Of a stretch of 64,000 bases of DNA, positions 8,734-16,604 are shown in pieces; within the stretch, counting starts at the first letter, position 1; each line of letters begins with the position of its first letter. Source of the DNA: Flavobacterium agri (GTDB taxonomy: Bacteria > Bacteroidota > Bacteroidia > Flavobacteriales > Flavobacteriaceae). The DNA is taken from the NCBI RefSeq assembly GCF_013401995.1, contig NZ_JACBJI010000001.1, positions 680,905 through 744,904 on the forward strand, written 5' to 3'. The position numbers were made by a program, and so were the translations under genes. The notes under the pieces were generated by a model. It had not been told where the DNA came from, did no database searches, and saw only the letters and a list, made by a program, of their open reading frames with translations.

Positions 8734-8753
8734 CAAAATTGTACCAAACCACG

Positions 8754-10283
8754 ATGAATTCAGGGGAAATCGAAGCCGAAAAAGGGCAAAGGAAAGAGCT
8801 TTACGGCTACCAGAAAGGCGATATAGACGCTATTTTTGAGCGGCTTGACAACGCGCCCCAGAATTACCATCTGCTTTATCAATTGCCCACGGGAGGAGGA
8901 AAGACGGTCATTTTTTCTGAAATCGTAAGGCGCTACCTCGAACTTCACGAGAAAAAAGTGGTCGTACTCACGCACCGCATCGAGCTTTGCCGTCAGACGC
9001 ATAAAATGCTCAGCGGTTTCGACGTCAAGAACAAGATCATCAACAGCAATGTCAAAGACTTACCCGATCAAAACGAATACTCTTGTTTCGTTGCGATGGT
9101 CGAAACGCTCAAGAACCGCATTAACGACAGCAAGTTGCATTTGGACAACATCGGATTGGTGATCATCGACGAAGCACATTACAACTCGTTCCGAAAATTG
9201 CTCGCTTTTTTTCCGAATTCGTTCATTTTGGGTGTTACCGCTACGCCTTTGAGCTCGAACATCAGGCTTCCGATGTATCAGAATTATAATGAGCTCATCA
9301 CGGGCGACACGATCCGTTCGTTAATCGACAACGGTTACCTTGCCCGAGCGACCACGTATACGTACGATGTGGGTCTGACGTCGCTCAAAGTCGGGATAAA
9401 CGGCGATTATACGGTAAAATCATCCGAGGAGTTGTATTCGACGATGCTCATGCAGGAAAAACTGCTGCATGCGTATTCTGAAAAATCGCTCGGAAAGAAA
9501 ACGTTGATTTTCAACAACGGGATCAATACTTCGCTTTACGTTTACGACACGTTCAAAGAAGCCGGCTATCCTATCCGTCACCTCGACAATACGACCGGGG
9601 CAGAGGAGAGGCGCGACATTTTGAACTGGTTCCGCAAGACGCCAGACGCCATCCTGACATCGGTCGGGATTTTGACTACGGGATTCGACGAACCGACCGT
9701 GGAAAGCATCATTTTGAACCGCGCCACCAAATCGTTGACCTTGTATTTCCAGATGATCGGCCGCGGCTCTCGTCGTTTGCCTGCGAAAGATGAATTCCTC
9801 GTGATCGATTTGGGCAACAACGCCGCGCGTTTCGGCTTGTGGGACGAACCCGTCGATTGGCAGCTTATTTTCCGTTCGCCCGAATGGTATCTTGAAAATT
9901 TGCGTGACGATGCCGAGATCGAGATGTATTTCCGCTATCAGATGCCGGCCGAACTACGTGCCAAATTCGCCAAGACGGTCAACGTCGATTTCGATGTGGA
10001 CGAAGAACATAGACTGGCCATGGCCGCTAACCTGCGTTCGAAAGTGGTATTCGAGAAATCGCTCGAGCAACATGCGACGATGTGCGTCGAAAACAGCGAA
10101 ACGCTTATGCAGGCCAAACAGTTGGCGAAAGAGCTCGACGAAGACATCCGTTCACGCATGAAACGATACGCATCCTGCCTTAGCCATACGAGCAAGAACT
10201 ATCGCGAGTGGCTCATAGACGACTATAAAACCAAACTCGTGTTGCTTATCGGGAAAAAATTCCGTGAGTCTTTAACGGATTGA
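8754..10283 (+). CDS. DEAD/DEAH-box superfamily 2 helicase
   Basis: 509 residues from the ATG at 8754 (MNSGEIEAEKGQRKELYGYQ). The frame stays open further upstream but there it overlaps the DoxX-like gene and the promoter element. Motifs in order: Q-like YGYQKGDIDAIF, Walker A QLPTGGGKT (Lys50), DEAH box VIIDEAHYNSF, motif III GVTATP, motif V/VI TGFDEPTVESIILNRAT and QMIGRGSRRL. The layout is the YprA/SSL2-like type of two RecA domains followed by a ~130-residue charged C-terminal region. An ATP-dependent nucleic acid translocase is certain; whether it acts on DNA repair intermediates or RNA is not clear. It lacks nuclease or methylase neighbours that would mark a restriction system. Confidence 0.9.
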   Translation: MNSGEIEAEKGQRKELYGYQKGDIDAIFERLDNAPQNYHLLYQLPTGGGKTVIFSEIVRRYLELHEKKVVVLTHRIELCRQTHKMLSGFDVKNKIINSNVKDLPDQNEYSCFVAMVETLKNRINDSKLHLDNIGLVIIDEAHYNSFRKLLAFFPNSFILGVTATPLSSNIRLPMYQNYNELITGDTIRSLIDNGYLARATTYTYDVGLTSLKVGINGDYTVKSSEELYSTMLMQEKLLHAYSEKSLGKKTLIFNNGINTSLYVYDTFKEAGYPIRHLDNTTGAEERRDILNWFRKTPDAILTSVGILTTGFDEPTVESIILNRATKSLTLYFQMIGRGSRRLPAKDEFLVIDLGNNAARFGLWDEPVDWQLIFRSPEWYLENLRDDAEIEMYFRYQMPAELRAKFAKTVNVDFDVDEEHRLAMAANLRSKVVFEKSLEQHATMCVENSETLMQAKQLAKELDEDIRSRMKRYASCLSHTSKNYREWLIDDYKTKLVLLIGKKFRESLTD

Positions 10284-10467
10284 TATTGGTGATCGACGAA
10301 CTACACGCAACGCTGCCTTTTCATCCATTAAATATTAGCAATCAGCACCGTTTGTCCGATAATCGGTAAAAAATCCCGAGAAAAGACAATGTTTTCCAGC
10401 GATAGTGCATTTCATCGACTTTATGAAGAGTTCAACTGAACTTTTTTTTTCGGCAAAAGTCTTGTCC

Positions 10468-10475
10468 TACATTTG
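10468..10475 (+). promoter_or_regulatory. TAnnTTTG -7 element of the Pel-like operon
   Basis: TACATTTG followed by C, about 155 nt upstream of the pelF-like start. A T10 tract occupies the -33 area instead of TTG. The predicted leader is roughly 145 nt, long enough to hold the small frame at 10503-10616 or an RNA-level control element. Confidence 0.55.
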
Positions 10476-10502
10476 CTTAACCTAAACAACTAAGAAGAGG
10501 TC

Positions 10503-10616
10503 ATGCAATACCGTAGTCCGTTGCTTTCCTTTTTAAATGCCACCAACCTGAAGATTAGAATACCTGGACTTTGCCTGGATGATGGAGACATCGTCGTTGG
10601 CGACAGTGGAAACTAA
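10503..10616 (+). CDS. possible 37-aa leader peptide upstream of pelF-like gene
   Basis: A 37-codon frame beginning MQYRSPLLSFLNATNLKIRI and ending TAA at 10614-10616, directly after a purine-rich AAGAAGAGG that could serve as ribosome-binding site. It lies inside the long untranslated leader of the exopolysaccharide operon and overlaps the N-terminal extension frame (10579) of the glycosyltransferase. It may be a leader peptide controlling downstream translation or simply chance; no homologue is recognised. Confidence 0.25.
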   Translation: MQYRSPLLSFLNATNLKIRIPGLCLDDGDIVVGDSGN

Positions 10617-10629
10617 TGACTTGTTTGTT

Positions 10630-12168
10630 ATGAGTGAAAAATACAATGTGTTATTGATTCTCGAAGGAACTTACCCGTACAATGGTGGCGGTGTTTCGAC
10701 ATGGGCGCATATGTTGTGCAGCGACGTAAGCAATGCCAATTATTCCCTTTACAGCATCAACGCCGATTTCGAGACCAAACCGAAATACGAGCTTAGCGAC
10801 AACGTCAAAGATGTCGTGCAGGTTCCGCTTTGGTCGCCTCTTGAACCTCAGGAGATGATCAATTACGGCAAGAAATTCCACAAGTTCGTCGAGCGCAAGG
10901 AAAACACGAACGATACGAACATCGAGAACATTTTCCTTCCGATTTTCGAAAGACTCATCAAAACCATATACGCCGCGAATCCTGAAGCCGAAGACATGGA
11001 CGACGTGATTTTCGACATGTGGCGTTATTTCCAAAAGAACGATTACAAGAAAACGATGCGCAGCAAGCAGGTTTGGGATGCGTTCCGCTACCTGATGCAC
11101 GACATCATCGTTGCCGATAAAGACGAAGAAGCCACGCTTTACGACCTGACCGTTGCCATGCGTTGGATCTATCGTTTCCTTATCCCGCTTAGCATAGACG
11201 TACCGAAAGCCGATCTGACACATTTGACATTGTCGGGTTTCCCGGTAATTCCGGCTTTGGTCCTAAAATACAAATACGGTACGCCGATGATCGTGACCGA
11301 ACACGGGGTTTTTATCCGTGAGCGCCTTATCGCGATCAATGCTTCGGAATACTCTTTCTTCCTCAAGAAAATGCTGATCAAATTCTCTGAAGCGATCACA
11401 AGCCTTGTGTATCACAAAGCCGACCGCATCCTTTCGGTGAACAAGTTCAACATGATCTGGGAGAAAATGTACGGAGCCGATCCGAACAAGATCGACGTGA
11501 TCTACAACGGAATCGACCACAAATTGTTCGTACCTAAAGCAAAACCGGAGCACTTGGTCGGAACGCCGACCGTCGTTGCCGCAGCACGTATCTTTGAATT
11601 GAAGGACATCATCACGATGATCAAATCGTGTGCGGTCGTCAAGCAAGTGATCCCGAACGTGAAATATCTGGTTTACGGCGACAACAATGCCGTTCCTGAA
11701 TATACCGCGGAATGCAACAAGCTGATTTCGGAACTTGGGCTGGAAGACAATTTCATCCTCGCCGGTTTCCACAACAAGCCTCACGAATTGTTTTGTGAAG
11801 GAGATATTTCTATATTGACCTCGATTTCGGAAGGTTTCCCTTACACGGTTCTCGAATCGATGAGCTGTGGGATTCCCGTAGTAGCTACCGATGTAGGCGG
11901 CGTTACCGAAGCATTGGACCCGACTTGCGGATTCATCTGCAAACCTAAAGACCATGTGGAAATCGGAAACAGTGTGATTACGTTGTTGCAGGACAAAGCG
12001 TTGCGCGAAAAAATGGGCGCGAACGCGAGAAAAAAAGTAGCCGAGAATTTTACCATCGGCAAATTCATTTACGAATACGAGCAAGTGTACGACAGGATGC
12101 TCTCCAAACGCACAAAACAAGTTGTCGAACCAATCTTTATCGAACTGGAAAGACAGGAAGCGTCTTAA
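10630..12168 (+). CDS. pelF: PelF-like family 4 glycosyltransferase
   Basis: 512 residues from the ATG at 10630 (MSEKYNVLLILEGTYPYNGGG); an in-frame ATG at 10579 would add 17 unconserved residues. Cytoplasmic GT-B fold. The N-terminal DUF3492 half has EGTYPYNGGGVSTW, the sugar-nucleotide half has VYNGIDHKLF, and the EX7E pair is Glu401 and Glu409 in SEGFPYTVLESMSCGIPVVA. Pseudomonas PelF (about 507 residues) polymerises UDP-N-acetylhexosamine into the Pel polysaccharide, and both length and motif order agree. It is the first gene of a five-gene operon, 45 nt ahead of a PelG-like transporter, which strengthens the assignment. The UDP-sugar actually used is inferred. Confidence 0.88.
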   Translation: MSEKYNVLLILEGTYPYNGGGVSTWAHMLCSDVSNANYSLYSINADFETKPKYELSDNVKDVVQVPLWSPLEPQEMINYGKKFHKFVERKENTNDTNIENIFLPIFERLIKTIYAANPEAEDMDDVIFDMWRYFQKNDYKKTMRSKQVWDAFRYLMHDIIVADKDEEATLYDLTVAMRWIYRFLIPLSIDVPKADLTHLTLSGFPVIPALVLKYKYGTPMIVTEHGVFIRERLIAINASEYSFFLKKMLIKFSEAITSLVYHKADRILSVNKFNMIWEKMYGADPNKIDVIYNGIDHKLFVPKAKPEHLVGTPTVVAAARIFELKDIITMIKSCAVVKQVIPNVKYLVYGDNNAVPEYTAECNKLISELGLEDNFILAGFHNKPHELFCEGDISILTSISEGFPYTVLESMSCGIPVVATDVGGVTEALDPTCGFICKPKDHVEIGNSVITLLQDKALREKMGANARKKVAENFTIGKFIYEYEQVYDRMLSKRTKQVVEPIFIELERQEAS

Positions 12169-12213
12169 TGATATAATAACGAATCATTCTGATTCCATTT
12201 TTCCCCAAATCGT

Positions 12214-13827
12214 ATGGAAGCTCAAAATGAAAATATAAAATCCCTGATCATCGACATCAGGGAAAAGGTTGGCAAGCCCGTAAGCAATCGGGTAGTGGTC
12301 GCCGCGATCGAGTCGCTCGGAATACGCGATATCGATACGCGTACCGACTACGGAATGCCGTCCATATACGAGCTCGCCGACTTGGTTTATTATGAGCTCA
12401 CGACTTCGGAAGAGCACAAAGGAGCGAAAAACGTCAAAGAACGCGAAGCCCTTGCGAACAATCCCGAAACTATTACGACTTCCGATTACATGGCCGTGAA
12501 AGCCAAGATTTTCGCGCGCTATTATTCACAGGGTATTTTCCATTTGTTCCCGGTATTGCTGCAGATTCTGGCGATCATCTACTTCGGATATTCGCTTTGG
12601 ACGTTCGTCGGATTCAACAACGTACAATCTACGGCCGTCGTTTTGGGCGTTGTCGTCGGATTGGTTTCCACAGGCGGATTCGTCCAGGTCATCGGGCGTC
12701 AGGCATCGTTCTACTGGAACCACGCCGATTACGTGATGACCAAACGCACGGTCGATTACCTGCTCAAGATCGGGTCGCTTTCGATTTTCGGCGTCTTGGG
12801 CGCTATTTTCGTATGCAACCTGTTTTTCCACATTTATCCTTATGCATTCCTTTTTATCGTTTTCACGTATGCGCTGCTTATCGGATTGCTCGTGTTGTTG
12901 CTCGCACCTTTGCATACGCTCGACCAACGTTGGGTAATTACGGTCGCGATCACATCGGGAACCGTTGTCGCGATACTTTTGAAGACACTTACGCCCATGC
13001 TTGTGTATTTCACGCACTGGATCGGAATTTCGGTCGCGGTTTTGGTCGCGTGGATTTTCCTAAAAGTATATTTCAAAAGATTACTCGTCGAGAAAAAAGC
13101 CAAATCAAATCTTGAAGTGAAACCGGCTTTGTTCCTGTACCACAACTATAAATACTTCCTTTACGGGTTGTCGATTTACGTGTTTATCTTCGTCGATCGC
13201 ATGCTCGCTTGGTCTTCGGACAACAACGGGCCGCTTCCGTTCATCATTTATTTCGAGAAGAACTACGAGTTGGGAATGGACTTCGCGATCCTGGTTTTCC
13301 TGTTGCTTGCAGGCGTTCTCGAATTCGCGATCGCGTCGTTTTCCAAATTCATGGACATCGGCCAAAAGACCGTTTCGGCTACCGATGTTTCCAAATTCGG
13401 CAAAGACCTCTACAAAATGTACTGGCAACACGTGGGAATGCTTGTGTTTACCGGGCTTGCCGTATTCGTACTCGTGTACTTCATGATGTTCGCTTCTTGG
13501 GGTTACAGCGGCCAGTTCCATGAAACTCTTAGCGATGTGAGCGTAACGGTTTGTTATATCGGCGGTTTGGGTTATCTTTTCCTCGGATGGGGCATGCTCA
13601 ATTCGCTATATCTGTTTACATTAGGACAACCGGACAGTCCGCTGCGCGCCATCGTTTTGGCTTGTATCGTCAATTTCGGCGTGGGTTTCGTGCTTAGTCG
13701 TTTCGTCGCTTACGAATACAGCGTCGTCGGATTGCTCGTGGCCGGAATCGTTTTCATGCTGATGACCTCGCGCGCGGTCGCCAAATTCTATAAAAACCTC
13801 GATTATTACTATTATGCGGCTTATTAA
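12214..13827 (+). CDS. pelG: PelG-like polysaccharide transporter with N-terminal extension
   Basis: 537 residues, longer than Pseudomonas PelG (about 456). Residues ~1-95 are hydrophilic (SLIIDIREKVGKPVSNRVVV) and are absent from the classical protein. About twelve membrane helices follow from residue ~105, with MOP/Wzx-like character. YVFIFVDRMLAWSSD in the middle and the aromatic end NLDYYYYAAY are PelG-like signatures. PelG works with PelF in the inner membrane to move the growing polymer to the periplasm. The extension might dock the glycosyltransferase or replace a regulatory subunit such as PelD; this is inference. The end overlaps the next gene by 14 nt. Confidence 0.85.
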   Translation: MEAQNENIKSLIIDIREKVGKPVSNRVVVAAIESLGIRDIDTRTDYGMPSIYELADLVYYELTTSEEHKGAKNVKEREALANNPETITTSDYMAVKAKIFARYYSQGIFHLFPVLLQILAIIYFGYSLWTFVGFNNVQSTAVVLGVVVGLVSTGGFVQVIGRQASFYWNHADYVMTKRTVDYLLKIGSLSIFGVLGAIFVCNLFFHIYPYAFLFIVFTYALLIGLLVLLLAPLHTLDQRWVITVAITSGTVVAILLKTLTPMLVYFTHWIGISVAVLVAWIFLKVYFKRLLVEKKAKSNLEVKPALFLYHNYKYFLYGLSIYVFIFVDRMLAWSSDNNGPLPFIIYFEKNYELGMDFAILVFLLLAGVLEFAIASFSKFMDIGQKTVSATDVSKFGKDLYKMYWQHVGMLVFTGLAVFVLVYFMMFASWGYSGQFHETLSDVSVTVCYIGGLGYLFLGWGMLNSLYLFTLGQPDSPLRAIVLACIVNFGVGFVLSRFVAYEYSVVGLLVAGIVFMLMTSRAVAKFYKNLDYYYYAAY

Positions 13828-14617
13828 GATGTTTTTGTTCGTGTTACCGTCGATATTGACGGCCAATCCGCCGGCTGCGATAGGCAAGAGCACGGTTTTG
13901 GTGTGTTACGGACGATTGAATCCCGAAGACATCAAAGGATACGATTACGTGATCCTCGAGCCGCAATTCTACAATATCTACGAAATCCGCAAGATCAAAT
14001 CTCAAAACGAAAAAGTACTGGCATACATCAGCATAGGCGAAGTCAACGCGAATGCGCCGCATTATGCCGAACTCAAGGATCATACGGCCGGGAAGAACGA
14101 AATCTGGGACAGTTATTACCTCGATCTCAAGTCTGAAAAGACCGTCAATACGTTATTGCGTATCATCGACAGGACTTTGGATAAGGAATACGACGGATTC
14201 TTCCTCGACAACGTCGACAATTACACGACCTGGGGCGCGCAACCGAACCAAAAACAGGATTTGGTGAATTTCCTCAAGACGATTTCAGAAAAATATCCTG
14301 AAAAGATCTGGATACAGAACGCCGGGCTTGAACTCATTCCGGATACGGCCCAATACGTGGATGCCGTCGTGATCGAATCGGTGGCGACCAATTACACGTT
14401 CGACGACAAGACGTACAAACTGCGAGCCGAAGCCGATTTCAAGGCCTATGCCGACAAACTTGCCGACATCAACAAAAAATACAACCTACCGATCATCCTC
14501 ATCGAATATGCCGATACCGAAAAATTATACAAGCAGGTGCTTCACCGCATCAAACCGCTTGGTTTCGATTATTTTATAGGCAGTATCGATTTGCAGGGAA
14601 TCCCAACTTTTAAATAA
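13814..14617 (+). CDS. PelA-type secreted glycoside hydrolase (endo-alpha-1,4-polygalactosaminidase-like)
   Basis: 267 residues: signal peptide (MRLIKMFLFVLPSILTA) plus a single TIM barrel of the GH114/GH166 (TM1410-like) clan. Motifs YDYVILEPQFYN, AYISIGEVN with Glu76, GFFLDNVDNY with Asp132 and Asp135, WIQNAGLE and VVIESVATNYTF follow the order seen in endo-alpha-1,4-polygalactosaminidases and in the N-terminal domain of PelA. In Pseudomonas this domain is fused to the deacetylase; here it is a separate gene. It overlaps pelG by 14 nt, although the ATG at 13829, 2 nt after the pelG stop, is a possible alternative start with a less basic N-terminus. Likely periplasmic trimming of the polymer. 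Confidence 0.87.
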   Translation: MRLIKMFLFVLPSILTANPPAAIGKSTVLVCYGRLNPEDIKGYDYVILEPQFYNIYEIRKIKSQNEKVLAYISIGEVNANAPHYAELKDHTAGKNEIWDSYYLDLKSEKTVNTLLRIIDRTLDKEYDGFFLDNVDNYTTWGAQPNQKQDLVNFLKTISEKYPEKIWIQNAGLELIPDTAQYVDAVVIESVATNYTFDDKTYKLRAEADFKAYADKLADINKKYNLPIILIEYADTEKLYKQVLHRIKPLGFDYFIGSIDLQGIPTFK

Positions 14618-14621
14618 ACAG

Positions 14622-16601
14622 ATGCCAATCACCAGTTCCATATTATGGGGTTTCATACGGCTATGCTTCATGCTGTTGTTCATCTATTATCTGAACCGCA
14701 AGCTCGTGAACACCTCGTCATCGAATAACTTTTTGGAGTTTCTGGTTTGGCAGTGGTTCCGATACGGCGCGATCATGGGTATCCTGATTTTCACCTCGGT
14801 CCAGATCGGGATCTACAACCTGGTCAATTGCGTGATCATCCTGTTGGTCATTATCGCCGTCGATTATATCGGGCTCAGGAATCTGCGACATCCGAAAACG
14901 TATTATGAAAATACCGTGCGCAACAACGTACAGCTTTTGCTCAAGCGCATGGAAAACGAATATCCCGTCAAGAAATGGTTTCAGTTCACCAAGAGAACCA
15001 AAAATACCGGGAAGGTGAGCGGGCTTTATATTTTACTTTTGGTGATTGCGATTTCGGTGATCACTTTCGCGAGCCGTGTCTATTTCTTTAAATACGATTC
15101 GTATTCGCTTTCGCCGGTTTGGATCAGTGACCTTGAGACGATTGTAGGCTTCGATCTGCAGCAATGGTTCGGAGGCCAGTCTTCTGTAGTAGGCGATTTG
15201 GCGTATGTGAATTTCTACGGAAAGATCGCCAACGTAACGCCCGAGATCGCATTACAATCGATCGGAATTCTCGAATCGGTGTTGATTTCGGTATTGATTT
15301 TTTGGGTCGTGAGTAAAATCACCGCGTCCAAACAGATCGCACCGACAATAGCCGCGTTGATTTTCGCGATGGTGTACACGCTTTCGCCTTTGAACATTTA
15401 TTTCATCTTGCAGAACCGCCCGATTTTCCTTGCGATGACATTCGGATTGCCCGTCATGGTATACTACCTCAAGCCCGGAATGCTCAAAATGAACAAGTGG
15501 CAGTTTTTCCTGAGTTTCCTTGTCGTTTTCGTGGCCATCGGACTCATCGACCTGTTCACGCTTTGTATCCTTTTCCCGCCGTTTATGTTCACGGGTTTGT
15601 TCCTGGCCAAGAAAAAATCGGGGAATTTCAAGTGGGTCGGGCTGCTTTCGTACATTTTGGCCGTCGGCTTGATGTTCGGGCTTTACGTGATTATCGGGCT
15701 GTATTTCGAAACCGACCTCAAAATGTTCCTGCATTCCAATTTATTGGCGGTGAGTTCGTATACTTATATTCCGCAGCTCGTGATGAATCTCGACGTACTT
15801 TTGCGTTATTATCAAATCGCTTCCGGAGTCGCAGTGGTCTTGCTTCTGGCTTATACTTTCATTTATAAGGAAGATTGGCGCGCCTCTTTCGCGTTCCTGA
15901 TTTATTTCAATCTGCTGCTTGTGCTCAAAAGCATGAACAATGCGTGGATCGACGACGATTTGCTCACACAAGGCCTGTCGATTTTCATGCCGATCGTAGC
16001 CGGAATCGGGGTTGCCGTTCTCGTGCGTCCGTTTATCGGATTGTTTTCGAAATTCTCGAAATGGAATCCGATCATCATTTCGTTGGTTTTTATCGGATGC
16101 GTAGCGATCGGCGTGCAATCCCAACAGAAAAACCTTGGCGTGCTTACCGAATCGGATCCGGCCCAACGCGAAGTCCTCGAAGCTTACGACAACATCACAC
16201 GCGATTATTTCCCGTTCTCGTATGCCGTCGTGAACAACAACATGACGCAGACGTTGAGCACGAACAAGCACTTTTTCATGAACTATTCGGATTTCATTTA
16301 CGACTATCCGCAACAAGACTCGATTTATTTCAAGAACATAAAGAATCCAAAATTCATCAAGGAACATCCCGATGAAGTGATCCCGAAAAGCGTACTCGTG
16401 TTTGTATTCGACCAGGAAATGGCGGCCGATTCCGAAACCTATGCCGAAAACGGGGAACTTAAACCCATATTGATGGACCAGCTGGCCTTGCTCAAGAAAA
16501 GAGGAAGAAAAGTGCAACTGTTCTACGACAACGAACACGTAAAAGTATACGAGATCGTGAACGAACCCAAATCCAGCCGCATATCCGACCTTATATTCTA
16601 G
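14622..16601 (+). CDS. large polytopic membrane protein of Pel-like operon, unknown function
   Basis: 659 residues. About eleven to thirteen hydrophobic segments: two or three near the N-terminus (8-24, 48-82), a cytoplasmic loop (~90-135), then a dense helical region from ~140 to ~505. A ~150-residue soluble C-terminal domain follows (DNITRDYFPFSYAVVNNNMT). Architecture with a periplasmic tail resembles GT-C type glycosyltransferases or polymerases, but no family signature was recognised. In canonical Pel operons this slot holds PelD/PelE; no GAF, degenerate GGDEF or c-di-GMP RxxD site could be seen here. Start 4 nt after the hydrolase stop and end 3 nt before the next start, so it is firmly in the operon. 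Confidence 0.8.
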   Translation: MPITSSILWGFIRLCFMLLFIYYLNRKLVNTSSSNNFLEFLVWQWFRYGAIMGILIFTSVQIGIYNLVNCVIILLVIIAVDYIGLRNLRHPKTYYENTVRNNVQLLLKRMENEYPVKKWFQFTKRTKNTGKVSGLYILLLVIAISVITFASRVYFFKYDSYSLSPVWISDLETIVGFDLQQWFGGQSSVVGDLAYVNFYGKIANVTPEIALQSIGILESVLISVLIFWVVSKITASKQIAPTIAALIFAMVYTLSPLNIYFILQNRPIFLAMTFGLPVMVYYLKPGMLKMNKWQFFLSFLVVFVAIGLIDLFTLCILFPPFMFTGLFLAKKKSGNFKWVGLLSYILAVGLMFGLYVIIGLYFETDLKMFLHSNLLAVSSYTYIPQLVMNLDVLLRYYQIASGVAVVLLLAYTFIYKEDWRASFAFLIYFNLLLVLKSMNNAWIDDDLLTQGLSIFMPIVAGIGVAVLVRPFIGLFSKFSKWNPIIISLVFIGCVAIGVQSQQKNLGVLTESDPAQREVLEAYDNITRDYFPFSYAVVNNNMTQTLSTNKHFFMNYSDFIYDYPQQDSIYFKNIKNPKFIKEHPDEVIPKSVLVFVFDQEMAADSETYAENGELKPILMDQLALLKKRGRKVQLFYDNEHVKVYEIVNEPKSSRISDLIF

Positions 16602-16604
16602 ACT

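Noticed and set aside
8391..8753. Upstream extension of the helicase reading frame
   Set aside because: Overlaps the DoxX-like gene in another frame and precedes the TACTTTTG -7 element; the helicase motifs start after the ATG at 8754.
8754..10283. Type I/III restriction or DISARM-like defence helicase
   Set aside because: No methyltransferase, nuclease or other defence gene adjacent; a lone superfamily 2 helicase is a sufficient explanation.
11263..12120. 285-codon minus-strand frame opposite the PelF-like gene
   Set aside because: No motifs and fully covered by the glycosyltransferase frame with EX7E motif.
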